A stretch of DNA of 64,000 nt from NCBI GenBank assembly GCA_000751555.1, contig CCEZ01000049.1, positions 337,247 to 401,246 on the forward strand, written 5' to 3'. Both the position numbers and the translations under genes were made by a program. This document shows, piece after piece, positions 25,960-34,326 of this stretch. Under the pieces are notes generated by a model that was not told where the DNA came from, searched no databases, and was given only the letters and a program-made list of their open reading frames with translations. Source of the DNA: Anaerosalibacter massiliensis. Lineage in GTDB: Bacteria; Bacillota; Clostridia; Tissierellales; Sporanaerobacteraceae. The stretch's first letter is position 1. Each line of letters begins with the position of its first letter.

Positions 25960-26805
25960 TTATATGTATTTAGTTTTAATTTCGAATTTCTCACAATAAG
26001 AATCTATCTTTGAGCCTTCTTTACATATTACAATTGTATGTTTGTTTACAAATTCTTCCCCTATTTCATCTAAATCATGAAGTATTTTAACAGTTTTTAA
26101 TCTTCTACAACCAGTAAAAACTCTATTTCCAATTTCCTTAACATTTAAAGGTATTGTGACATTCAACAGAAATTTACAATTTTTAAAAGCAGCATCATCA
26201 ATTTTTCTAACCTTCTCAGGTATTTGAATATTATTTATTCCAGATAAATAAAAAGCTTCTTTATCTATATATTCTAAACTTTCTGGAAACTTAATTTCTT
26301 TTAGAGATTTTGTTTTGTAAAATGTTCGAAATTCAATTTTTTTAATGTTTTCAGGTAATTGAATGTTTTTTAAACTATCACAGGAATTAAATGCATCTGC
26401 ACTAATTTCTTTTATTTCACTTTTATTTGAAATAGTAATCTCCTTTAGATTTTTACATCCTTTAAATGTATCTTTACTAATTTTATTCATTCCATTTGGT
26501 AAATTGATTCTTTTTAATTTTATGCAATCCTTAAATGCTCCTTCTTCAATTACTTTTACAGATTCAGGAATATTAACATTTCTTAAAGCTTTACATCCTT
26601 TAAATGCATTTTTGCCAATTATAGCAAGAGTTTTTGGAAGAATAATTTCTTTAATCATTTCATTATTTTCAAAAGCATTATTTCCAATCCTTATGTAATT
26701 CTCCTCTATTTTTAGCCTTTCTTCTCCATAACTTCTTGCTTTTCTTTTATCTAGCATATAAAAAGTATTTCCCACGTTCCAAACCCTTATCTTCCCCTTT
26801 GCCAT
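25960..26805 (-). CDS. Cytoplasmic-looking BspA-type LRR_5 repeat protein under a cobalamin riboswitch
   Basis: 281 aa. An N-terminal ~30-residue cap ('IRVWNVGNTFYMLDKRK') is followed by about ten LRR_5 repeats of the form 'I..NAFKGC..L..I.LP..'. No signal peptide, membrane helix or wall anchor is present, unlike most BspA-type proteins; the start is well supported by GGAGGGAGTGA-ATG and no better upstream start exists. It is the only gene behind the canonical B12 riboswitch at 27033-27228. LRR_5 repeats also occur in the wall-anchored toroid protein. Function unknown; a protein-binding role in B12 limitation is inference. Confidence 0.8.
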   Translation of the reverse strand: MAKGKIRVWNVGNTFYMLDKRKARSYGEERLKIEENYIRIGNNAFENNEMIKEIILPKTLAIIGKNAFKGCKALRNVNIPESVKVIEEGAFKDCIKLKRINLPNGMNKISKDTFKGCKNLKEITISNKSEIKEISADAFNSCDSLKNIQLPENIKKIEFRTFYKTKSLKEIKFPESLEYIDKEAFYLSGINNIQIPEKVRKIDDAAFKNCKFLLNVTIPLNVKEIGNRVFTGCRRLKTVKILHDLDEIGEEFVNKHTIVICKEGSKIDSYCEKFEIKTKYI

Positions 26806-26944
26806 TCACTCCCTCCTTCCAAAAACTATTTATACTAAGTCCACATTAGGCCTACACCGTTTAAATAATATTTATTTCTATATTGTGTTTAATTATTAAC
26901 ATTATCTTATATAACCTTAATAAAATAGTTATATTTTCTAACAA

Positions 26945-26972
26945 TAAAAAAAATCCTATAACGGTAGGATTT
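26945..26972 (-). terminator. Riboswitch 5 terminator
   Basis: The stem AATCCTA pairs with TAGGATT around a short loop, followed by a run of T on the minus strand, ~140 nt before the LRR_5 gene. Confidence 0.8.
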
Positions 26973-27032
26973 TGCATACTAAGCATGTCTATATATAAAA
27001 ATATAAATATATATTTTTTAGATAAGTACATG

Positions 27033-27228
27033 TCCATATAATTTCCCACCGAAATCATGGTTTCTATTCTATGGCAGGTCTCCTGACTTAAAGTTTCTAG
27101 CCTAATACTCTTATCTTCCCGAAAAATAAATTTCAGTGACGTTTTTAGAGTATTGTAACTTTTACAGTAGCGGGGGCTGTTAAGGTTTTTCACCTTATTC
27201 CCTATTAATGTAAAAACAACCATAGAAG
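27033..27228 (-). promoter_or_regulatory. Canonical cobalamin riboswitch 5
   Basis: P1 TTCTATGG/CCATAGAA, the core GGGAATAAGGTGAAAAACCT, the B12-box-like L5 CAGCCCCCGCTACTGT, the P7-P10 region, and GTCAGGAGACCTGCC. A downstream hairpin with GGTGGG in its loop can kiss the C-rich L5. This is the classical long (class I) architecture and differs from the four compact copies. Controls the LRR_5 gene. Confidence 0.95.
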
Positions 27229-27245
27229 TATTTAATTTTATGTCC

Positions 27246-27274
27246 ATTATAATATATGAAAAAATTGTTGTCAA
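27246..27274 (-). promoter_or_regulatory. Consensus sigma-A promoter for riboswitch 5
   Basis: Perfect TTGACA, 17 nt, TATAAT on the minus strand. Confidence 0.9.
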
Positions 27275-27288
27275 CTTATTGCTAATAT

Positions 27289-27319
27289 AAAAAACGTCCA
27301 TTATTCATGGACGCTTTTT
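27289..27319 (-). terminator. Terminator overlapping the end of the DUF881 gene
   Basis: AAAAAGCGTCCAT / ATGGACGTTTTTT hairpin; it lies between the DUF881 gene and the riboswitch 5 promoter, isolating the two units. Confidence 0.85.
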
Positions 27320-28019
27320 ATTTTGTTCCTTCTATTATTGGTTCTGCATCTTTGAATTCAATTACTTTATTAAATTTTGGTACAGTAATATTGTTCATCT
27401 TCTTGATTTTTATATCAAAATATTCATCATCAGTTAATGTTTCACTTATTTTATATAAATCATTTTGATTTCCAATTACTTTTATTGAGAATGGGGTATT
27501 AGTAGACATTCCATTTATCTCAAAATGCCTTCCTGCTACTTCTATTTCCGTATAGGCTGTAATCCTCAAATCGTTGATTGAAATTGCTTCTGAACCTGCC
27601 ATTCTCAAAATATTGACAATAAAAGTTAATAATTCCTTCTTCTCTATTAATACTTGATCATCAGAATAATATAAAGAATCATCATGTAAATCATTGATAT
27701 CAATTATAATGCCAGGTCCTTCTACTTCTTCATATCCACATAACATTTTATATTTTTCAACTTCATCTATTAACCCTTTTGTTTTCTTATCCATAATATT
27801 TTTTTCATATTTTTTTAATACTTTACTCCGTTCTTTTATTTCTTCTTGCAAATTTTCTTTTTCTTCATTGATTTTATCAATTTCTGATATTAGCTTTTCT
27901 CCTTCTTTACCAGGAGTTATATTAGCTTCTCTAACACTATCTACAGTATTAAATTGAAAACCAATCAATACGCCTAATACAGTACTTATGATAAAAAATA
28001 TAATCTTATCCTTTTTCAT
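27318..28019 (-). CDS. DUF881 family membrane protein
   Basis: 233 aa from an ATG with AGGGAG upstream (a TTG seven codons earlier overlaps that RBS). One N-terminal membrane helix (~5-22), a coiled-coil stretch ('EIDKINEEKENLQEEIKERS') and a C-terminal globular part with 'EGPGIIIDINDLHDD', 'LLTFIVNILRMAGSEAISIN' and 'RITAYTEI', the DUF881 pattern. These proteins are common in Clostridia and Bacilli, often near division genes; the function is unknown. Divergent from recX. Confidence 0.85.
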   Translation of the reverse strand: MKKDKIIFFIISTVLGVLIGFQFNTVDSVREANITPGKEGEKLISEIDKINEEKENLQEEIKERSKVLKKYEKNIMDKKTKGLIDEVEKYKMLCGYEEVEGPGIIIDINDLHDDSLYYSDDQVLIEKKELLTFIVNILRMAGSEAISINDLRITAYTEIEVAGRHFEINGMSTNTPFSIKVIGNQNDLYKISETLTDDEYFDIKIKKMNNITVPKFNKVIEFKDAEPIIEGTK

Positions 28020-28254
28020 ATTATCTTTCTCCCTAATCAAATAAAATAAACTTTTTAGGCTTTTATTTTTATATAAATTAAGCTAACAATGAAAATTATA
28101 TCATACTTAAAGCTTTAATTAAAATGAAATTACATTATATATCCTATACCCCAAAAATTGTTTAATAACAAACAATTTCGACCGAAATGATATTTCATGA
28201 TATTATATATATATCAATACGCTTTAAAAATTTTGATTTACGAAAGGATTTTTT

Positions 28255-28869
28255 ATGAAAATCACAAAAATTACATCTCAACAAAATAAAGATAGGGTTA
28301 ATATATACATAGATAATGAGTTTGCATTTGGACTAGATTTAGAAATAGCATATAAATACAACTTGAAGAAAGGTATGGAAATAGATGAAACATATATTAA
28401 TGATGTATTAAAATCTGAAGAACAAAATAATGCAAATAATTATGCACTGAAATTTTTATCATCTAGATGGAGAACTGAGAAGGAAATTGAAGATAGAATG
28501 ACAAAAAAAGGGTTCGATGAAGAAATAATTAATGAGACATTAAATTATTTAAAAAAATATGAATTTATTGATGATAGACGATTTGCGGAAATTTATGCTG
28601 AGGAAAAAATAAGGCTTAAAAAATTAGGAACCTATAGAATAAAATATGAATTATGCAATAAAGGAGTAGATGAAGAAATAGCATCTGAGGTAGTAAAAAA
28701 ATATTCAGATGATGAATTTGAAAGAGCTATGGAACTAGCATCTAAGAAAATTAAGTCTTATAAAAAAGATGATAAAAATGCAATATATAGAAAATTAGGA
28801 GGATATCTTCAAAGGAGAGGTTTTTCCTATAACTGTGTTTCCAAGGTTTTAAGAGAGCTAGTTAACTAG
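28255..28869 (+). CDS. recX: Regulatory protein RecX
   Basis: 204 aa, slightly longer than typical RecX because of an N-terminal ~55-residue extension common in Firmicutes. Three tandem three-helix repeats are visible: 'ALKFLSSRWRTEKEIEDRM', 'YLKKYEFIDDRRFAEIYAEE' and 'KLGGYLQRRGFSYNCVSKVL'. It modulates RecA filaments. RBS AAAGGA. An intergenic region of ~210 bp divides it from the divergent DUF881 gene; I see no LexA box there. Confidence 0.92.
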   Translation: MKITKITSQQNKDRVNIYIDNEFAFGLDLEIAYKYNLKKGMEIDETYINDVLKSEEQNNANNYALKFLSSRWRTEKEIEDRMTKKGFDEEIINETLNYLKKYEFIDDRRFAEIYAEEKIRLKKLGTYRIKYELCNKGVDEEIASEVVKKYSDDEFERAMELASKKIKSYKKDDKNAIYRKLGGYLQRRGFSYNCVSKVLRELVN

Positions 28870-28977
28870 CTCTTTTTTATCTCAATATTTTTCTTAATAT
28901 TATGAATAACAACTTAAATTAATTCTATAATATGATAATATATAGGCAATGGAGTAAATATAAACAGGGGGTGAAAT

Positions 28978-29220
28978 GTGTTGTTTTCTAAAAAGCTACG
29001 ACATTTGGAAATAGAGGTTAAAGAGCTAAAAGACGATACTATTTATAACTGCATAATACGAGATAAAAAAAAGAAGCAAATAGAAAAGGAGCCTGTTGAA
29101 ATATCTGGCAAGGAACTAAAAATACTTGCTGAAATGCAAGGACAAAGGTACGGAATGATACGCTATAGCAATGAATTATTTTATGATGTAGTTGATGAAA
29201 AAGAAAAAGTTCCTAATTAA
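28978..29220 (+). CDS. Small protein of unknown function
   Basis: 80 aa, GTG start with AGGGGGTGA at good spacing. Lys-rich and soluble ('RDKKKKQIEKEPVEISGKE'), no signal peptide or metal motif. I do not recognise the family. It follows recX by ~110 bp on the same strand and ends before a shared convergent terminator. A strong RBS and codon usage like its neighbours support a real gene. Confidence 0.65.
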   Translation: MLFSKKLRHLEIEVKELKDDTIYNCIIRDKKKKQIEKEPVEISGKELKILAEMQGQRYGMIRYSNELFYDVVDEKEKVPN

Positions 29221-29240
29221 ATGAATAAACTACCAATATG

Positions 29241-29289
29241 AAAAAATGCTCTTTTCTGCCATGAATAAGACAGAAAAGAGCATTTTTTT
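29241..29289. terminator. Bidirectional terminator
   Basis: A 16-bp stem AAAATGCTCTTTTCTG/CAGAAAAGAGCATTTT with A- and T-runs on both sides serves the convergent small-protein and Dps genes. Confidence 0.9.
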
Positions 29290-29758
29290 AACTTAAATAT
29301 GCACGGAACATCCAAGAAGTTTTTTCTAAACTTTCTAAAGAACCTACCATTAAATCAATAGACACTTCATCTTCATATTCTTCTGCTATTTTAATTCCTT
29401 TTCTTAATTCATCGATTAAAATTGAAAAATCATTGAGTAAATTCTTTACTATATCCTTTCCTCTAATACCTTTACTTTCTACTTCTTCCAATTCGGCTAT
29501 CTCAAGATATTCCTTCATAGATGCAGCTGGTCTAAAGCCAAGAGTAAGAATTCTCTCTGCTACTTCATCTATTTCTTCTGCTGTTTCATCATATAGTCCT
29601 TCCATTTCTTCATGTATCTGGAAAAATTCATTTCCTTCTACATTCCAATGATAATTGTGTAGTTTTGTGTACAATACATTTAAATTTGCTAAATATTTAT
29701 TTAAAACTTTTGAAATTTCTTCCCTACCTTTTTTATCTAATCCAATTCCAATATCCAT
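29288..29758 (-). CDS. dps: Dps-family ferritin-like DNA-protection protein
   Basis: 156 aa. Ferritin fold with the Dps ferroxidase pattern: 'LHNYHWNVEGNEFFQIHEEM' (helix A/B) and 'YDETAEEIDEVAERI' (helix B). It would form dodecamers that oxidise and store iron and protect DNA from peroxide. RBS AGGAGGC region before ATG; monocistronic, with a shared convergent terminator. Length and motifs are normal for the family. Confidence 0.93.
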   Translation of the reverse strand: MDIGIGLDKKGREEISKVLNKYLANLNVLYTKLHNYHWNVEGNEFFQIHEEMEGLYDETAEEIDEVAERILTLGFRPAASMKEYLEIAELEEVESKGIRGKDIVKNLLNDFSILIDELRKGIKIAEEYEDEVSIDLMVGSLESLEKTSWMFRAYLS

Positions 29759-29896
29759 TAAAAAGCCTCCTTTATATTTTAAAAATTTTACACAAAATTA
29801 AATTTAATTCAACTTTGTAATCATTACAATCTATTCTATTGTATATATACCACTTGTATGTTATTTTAAACATTATTTATCTTTTTATTAGTCAAA

Positions 29897-29943
29897 AATA
29901 AAAACACTCTTCTTTGGTTAGAATCACCAAAGAGAGTGTTTTT
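29897..29943 (-). terminator. Terminator of the aminopeptidase P gene
   Basis: The stem AAAACACTCTCTTTGGT pairs with ACCAAAGAAGAGTGTTTTT (one bulge), with a T-run on the minus strand. Confidence 0.8.
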
Positions 29944-29953
29944 ATAGTATTAT

Positions 29954-31732
29954 TTATATATTCCTAGTTTCATTTTTCAACCATTCTTTTTCATCTTCAT
30001 TTAGATATGGAGATAATTTTTCATATACTTCACTATGATAATTGTTTAACCACTGTCTTTCGTCTTCATCAAGTAACTCTACATCTACGCCTTCTAAATC
30101 TATTGGACAATAAGATATAGTTTCAAATTTCATAAACTGACCTGATTCAGTAACTATATCTTTTCTTACTACTATATCATTTTCTATCCTTATTCCATGC
30201 TTTCCTTCTTTATATACTCCTGGCTCTATAGTTATTACCATGCCTTCTTCTAATCTTACTTTATTAGGAATTGGAGCAAACCTATGAGGTCCTTCATGAA
30301 CATTTAAGAAAAATCCTACTCCATGACCAGTTCCACATTTATAGTCAATTCCCTCTTGCCACAATGGAAATCTAGCAAGAACATCTAAATTTGAGCCTGT
30401 TGCCCCATATAAAAATCTAGCTTTTATTAAATTAATATGTCCTTTTAAAGTTAAAGTAAAATCTTTCTTTTCTTCTTCTGTTATAGGTCCTAATATTATA
30501 GTTCTAGTAATATCTGTAGTTCCATCAAGATATTGCCCACCAGAATCAATTAGAAGCATACCCTCTTTTTCTAAAGTATAATCTGAATCTTCTGTAGCAC
30601 TATAATGCATCATAGGTGCATGATCCTTGTATGCAGCTATAGTAGCAAAGCTAGGTTCTACAAAATCTTCTTGTTCACTTCTAAATTCTTCTAATTTATC
30701 TGCTACAGAAATCTCTGATATTGTAGTCTTTCCTAAATTTTTATCTAACCAGTATAGGAACTTGACTAATGCTACTCCATCTTTCACATAAGAATTTTTT
30801 AAATTTTTTATTTCTACAGAGTTTTTTATTGCCTTAAGATTAGTTGTTATATTTGTTCCTCCAACTACCTTACATTCTTTAGGTATTCCATTATATAACC
30901 ATCTATTTACCTTACTTGGATCTATGAATACTCTACTTCCTTTTTCTATATTTTCAACATAATTTCTTACTTCTTCATATTCTCTAATTTCTATGCCATT
31001 TTCATTTAAAAATTCTTCTACTTCTTCTGGCACTTTAGTTTTGTGAATAAATAAATAAGCCTTATCCATTGAAATAAAAGCATATGAAGTAACTACAGGA
31101 TTATATTTTACATCTTTACCTCTAACATTATAAACCCAAGCTATATCATCAAGGCTTCCTAATATATAATATTCTACTTCTAGCTTTTTCATTTCCTTTC
31201 TTACATCTTCTAATTTTTCTTCTGGAGTTTTACCTGTGTATTTTGCATCATGAATAAATATTTCATCCATTGGCAATTCAGGTCTATCTGTCCATATTTC
31301 ATCTATTAAATCATATTCTTCAACAAATTTTATACCTTTATTAGAAAGTTCTTCTGACATACTTTCTACATCTGATTGTGGAAATACTTTTCCATCAAAT
31401 CCTAATGTTTCACCTTTTTCTAAATTGTCTTTAATCCATTCTATATAAGTCGGATATCCAGGTATGCCCATTTTAAATAATTTTATTTCACTACCCTTTA
31501 ATTGGTTTTCTGCTTGTATAAAATATCTGCCATCAGTCCATAAGCCCGCTTCATCCTTAGTCACAACCACAGTACCTGCCGAACCTGTAAATCCTGATAT
31601 CCATACTCTTGACTGCCAATGTTCTCCTACATATTCACTTTGATGAGCATCATATGTAGGTATTATATATGCATCTATCCCTTTTTCATCCATAAGTTTT
31701 CTTAATTTTGAAATTTTATTATTTACATTCAT
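29954..31732 (-). CDS. Xaa-Pro aminopeptidase (three-domain aminopeptidase P, M24)
   Basis: 592 aa, the length of the three-domain AppP form with two creatinase-like N-terminal domains and a C-terminal pita-bread domain. Metal ligands are in 'LIDSGGQYLDGTTDITRT', 'GHGVGFFLNVHEGP', 'MVITIEPGVY' and 'RIENDIVV'. It removes the first residue from X-Pro peptides, so in this context it fits breakdown of proline-rich (collagen-type) peptides whose proline and hydroxyproline are handled by the adjacent genes. No signal peptide, hence cytoplasmic. It follows the symporter gene by 79 bp. Confidence 0.95.
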   Translation of the reverse strand: MNVNNKISKLRKLMDEKGIDAYIIPTYDAHQSEYVGEHWQSRVWISGFTGSAGTVVVTKDEAGLWTDGRYFIQAENQLKGSEIKLFKMGIPGYPTYIEWIKDNLEKGETLGFDGKVFPQSDVESMSEELSNKGIKFVEEYDLIDEIWTDRPELPMDEIFIHDAKYTGKTPEEKLEDVRKEMKKLEVEYYILGSLDDIAWVYNVRGKDVKYNPVVTSYAFISMDKAYLFIHKTKVPEEVEEFLNENGIEIREYEEVRNYVENIEKGSRVFIDPSKVNRWLYNGIPKECKVVGGTNITTNLKAIKNSVEIKNLKNSYVKDGVALVKFLYWLDKNLGKTTISEISVADKLEEFRSEQEDFVEPSFATIAAYKDHAPMMHYSATEDSDYTLEKEGMLLIDSGGQYLDGTTDITRTIILGPITEEEKKDFTLTLKGHINLIKARFLYGATGSNLDVLARFPLWQEGIDYKCGTGHGVGFFLNVHEGPHRFAPIPNKVRLEEGMVITIEPGVYKEGKHGIRIENDIVVRKDIVTESGQFMKFETISYCPIDLEGVDVELLDEDERQWLNNYHSEVYEKLSPYLNEDEKEWLKNETRNI

Positions 31733-31811
31733 TTCTTCACCTTCCTACAATAAAATGATTAAATCCATTATATCATAGCTTCAAAAATTTAGACTAACTA
31801 TTCTTTTTATT

Positions 31812-33203
31812 TTAAACTTCTCTTGCCCTATTTTGTGTCAATAAGCTAACTACAACAAGGCATACTATGGATAATGGGCCTGCTATTACAATACTATTTA
31901 AATCCATTGGGTTTTTTAAAACTATTTCCCAAATAAGTACTGTAGATGCACCAACTATAATAGAGGTAAGTCCTCCTGCTTTAGTTGCTTTATCCCAAAA
32001 TAGGCAAGCTAAGAAAGCTGGAGTTATTGCAGCACCATATATTGAATAAGCATACATCTGCATACTTAATATTGAAGGAAAAAATTTACCTATTATTAAT
32101 GCCAATATACCTAATACAACTATCGAGACCCTAGTAACAATTAACTTTTCTTTATCAGATGCATTTTTATTGATAAATCTTGCCCAAAAATCATAAGTTA
32201 TATTAGTTCCAGCAGACAATAAATATGAATCTGCAGTGGTTATAAATAATGCAACTGAACTAGCCAACATGAAAGCTCCCACTATTTCAGGAAGTCCCAT
32301 TGCCACTTGAAAAAATGCTGTATCAGGATTTTTTAAATTAGGATATAGTATTATAGCTGGAGTTACTAGACCTAGTATCAAAATATCTAATAGGAGTCCA
32401 AGCCAAAATAACCCTATACCTGATTTTCTAGATTCTTCAGCATTTTTAGCTGAGCCAAAACGTTGATATAAATTTTGTTCTCCTAAAACTAAAAATATAG
32501 TGGGAAGAGTATATCCCAATAGTTGAACACCGCTTAACTTTCCTGTAAGAGAAAGTTGTTCTGCTGGAATAGCTGAAATCATTCCAGATAGCCCTCCTGC
32601 TTGTGCAATAGCAATTGGAAGTCCTATTATCATTGCAGAAAATATTATTAATGTTCCTATAGCATCTGTATAAGCAACAGAAACCAAACCACCTACTACT
32701 GATAAAAATATAATAATTACCGCACTTAATAATGTACCTGCTTTAACACCCATTCCAGTTGTGATATTTAATATATATCCTCCTGCTTCAAATTGGTATG
32801 ATACTATTCCAACATAGGAAAGAATTATACATATAGCTAATATAACCCTTGCTACTGGTCCAAACTTTCTCTCAATTAGTTCTGGAATTGTATATGATGT
32901 TTTTTCCCTTGCACGTTTAGCTAAAAATAATGCAACAAGTAGCAACCCTAAAGGCTCTCCTATAAGATGAATTAGACCTGCGACAGGTCCATAGGTATAA
33001 ATAAAATTTGCAGTACCAGTGACCATTCCACTTCCCATCCAAGTAGCTAATAAAGTACCAATTAATATTGGAAGGGGAAAACTTCTGCCACCTGTAACAA
33101 AATCATCACTAGTTTCAATATGTTTTCTATTTAAATACCAACCATATATTGATATTCCTAATAAATAGGATACTATAACTATTAAATATATATTTTTCAT
33201 CAT
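31812..33203 (-). CDS. Sodium:solute symporter (SSS family), probable proline/amino-acid uptake
   Basis: 463 aa with ~13 membrane helices. Family signs: 'GGRSFPLPILIGTLLATWMG' near the N-terminus, 'FEAGGYILNITTG', and 'TADSYLLSAGTNITYDF' in the core. SSS members carry proline, pantothenate or sugars with Na+. Neighbouring aminopeptidase P and ProC suggest proline or hydroxyproline as the cargo; this is context only. RBS GGGAGG before ATG-ATG. Confidence 0.85.
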   Translation of the reverse strand: MMKNIYLIVIVSYLLGISIYGWYLNRKHIETSDDFVTGGRSFPLPILIGTLLATWMGSGMVTGTANFIYTYGPVAGLIHLIGEPLGLLLVALFLAKRAREKTSYTIPELIERKFGPVARVILAICIILSYVGIVSYQFEAGGYILNITTGMGVKAGTLLSAVIIIFLSVVGGLVSVAYTDAIGTLIIFSAMIIGLPIAIAQAGGLSGMISAIPAEQLSLTGKLSGVQLLGYTLPTIFLVLGEQNLYQRFGSAKNAEESRKSGIGLFWLGLLLDILILGLVTPAIILYPNLKNPDTAFFQVAMGLPEIVGAFMLASSVALFITTADSYLLSAGTNITYDFWARFINKNASDKEKLIVTRVSIVVLGILALIIGKFFPSILSMQMYAYSIYGAAITPAFLACLFWDKATKAGGLTSIIVGASTVLIWEIVLKNPMDLNSIVIAGPLSIVCLVVVSLLTQNRAREV

Positions 33204-33299
33204 CTAACCTCCCTTTGATATTTTTAAATTTTATTTAATATAGATGTTAAAATAATAACATAAATAAGACTAAATATGTACTAATTTTAATAAATTTAT

Positions 33300-33346
33300 A
33301 ATATTAATTCTCCCTATGTTATATAAATATAAGGAGAATTAATATT
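33300..33346 (-). terminator. Hairpin after proC
   Basis: Perfect 14-bp stem AATATTAATTCTCC/GGAGAATTAATATT downstream of proC on the minus strand. The T-run is weak, so it may be a processing or partial terminator element. Confidence 0.5.
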
Positions 33347-33359
33347 AAGTATGCATATA

Positions 33360-34166
33360 CTATTTTGACATTTCTTTAGATTTTTTAGTGCAAGCTCTCA
33401 TAGCTGATATGACAGCATTTCTAAATCCTTTCTCTTCAAGAGTTGCTACTGCTTCAATTGTTGTACCTCCTGGAGAAGAAACCATATCTTTTAATGCTCC
33501 TGGATGCATTCCTGTTTCTAGTACCATTTTAGCTGAACCAAGTACTGCTTGTGCAGCCATAGTATATGCCTTATCTCTTGGTATTCCATCAAGTACAGCT
33601 GCATCAGCCATAGCTTCAATGAAAATATACACATATGCAGGTGAGGAACCACTAACAGAAGTTACTGCATCCATAAGATTTTCAGCTACTACTTCTGCCT
33701 TTCCAAAGCTTTCAAATATATCTATTATCTCTTTTAGTTCTTCTCTTGTAACTGCCTCACTTGGACATATTGCAGACATCCCTTCTCCCACAAGTGCTGG
33801 AGTATTAGGCATAACTCTTACTACTTTTATTTTTCTTCTAAATTCTTTTTCTGTATCTTCAATCTTTCTTCCTGCAGCAATAGTTACTATAATAACATCT
33901 TCTTTTACATCATCTTTTATCCCTGATATTATAAGTGGATAAAGATTTGGTTTTACTGAAAGTATTATAATATCTGAAAATTTTGCAACATCTTTATTAT
34001 TTAGTGATATATTTACACCATATTCTTCTTTTACTGCTTTGAGACCTTCTTCATGAATATCTGAAACTATAATATTTTCTGGTGCAAAAACATCTGCATT
34101 TATTATTCCACCCATCATTGCTCTACCCATGTTTCCATTTCCTATAAATCCTAATTTTTTACTCAT
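33360..34166 (-). CDS. proC: Pyrroline-5-carboxylate reductase
   Basis: 268 aa from the ATG with AGGAGG at good spacing; the six-codon upstream extension has no RBS. Rossmann motif 'GFIGNGNMGRAM' (residues 6-17), 'NTPALVGEGMSAIC' and the C-terminal signature region 'LKDMVSSPGGTTIEAVATLE'. It reduces (S)-1-pyrroline-5-carboxylate to L-proline with NAD(P)H. Placed directly downstream of hypD, it uses the P5C made by trans-4-hydroxyproline dehydration, as in other gut Clostridia. Confidence 0.96.
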   Translation of the reverse strand: MSKKLGFIGNGNMGRAMMGGIINADVFAPENIIVSDIHEEGLKAVKEEYGVNISLNNKDVAKFSDIIILSVKPNLYPLIISGIKDDVKEDVIIVTIAAGRKIEDTEKEFRRKIKVVRVMPNTPALVGEGMSAICPSEAVTREELKEIIDIFESFGKAEVVAENLMDAVTSVSGSSPAYVYIFIEAMADAAVLDGIPRDKAYTMAAQAVLGSAKMVLETGMHPGALKDMVSSPGGTTIEAVATLEEKGFRNAVISAMRACTKKSKEMSK

Positions 34167-34285
34167 AGCTAACCTCCTAACCAATTTTTTTATAATATTA
34201 TTAAAAATACTCCTAACTTAAGTCACAAAATAAATTGCATTTCTTAAACTATTATTTTATATTTTAAGTGAAAAATTTAATAAAT

Positions 34286-34318
34286 AGAGAAGAATAAACA
34301 AAATGTTTATTCTTCTCT
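34286..34318 (-). terminator. Hairpin terminator after hypD
   Basis: A 15-bp perfect stem AGAGAAGAATAAACA/TGTTTATTCTTCTCT with an AT-rich 3' flank ATTTATTAAATTTTT on the minus strand; it probably reduces read-through into proC. Confidence 0.7.
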
Positions 34319-34326
34319 CCACTTTC

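Noticed and set aside
26861..27301. Open frame of 146 codons on the minus strand
   Set aside because: It covers the canonical cobalamin riboswitch, its promoter and terminator; no RBS, and the RNA structure explains the sequence.
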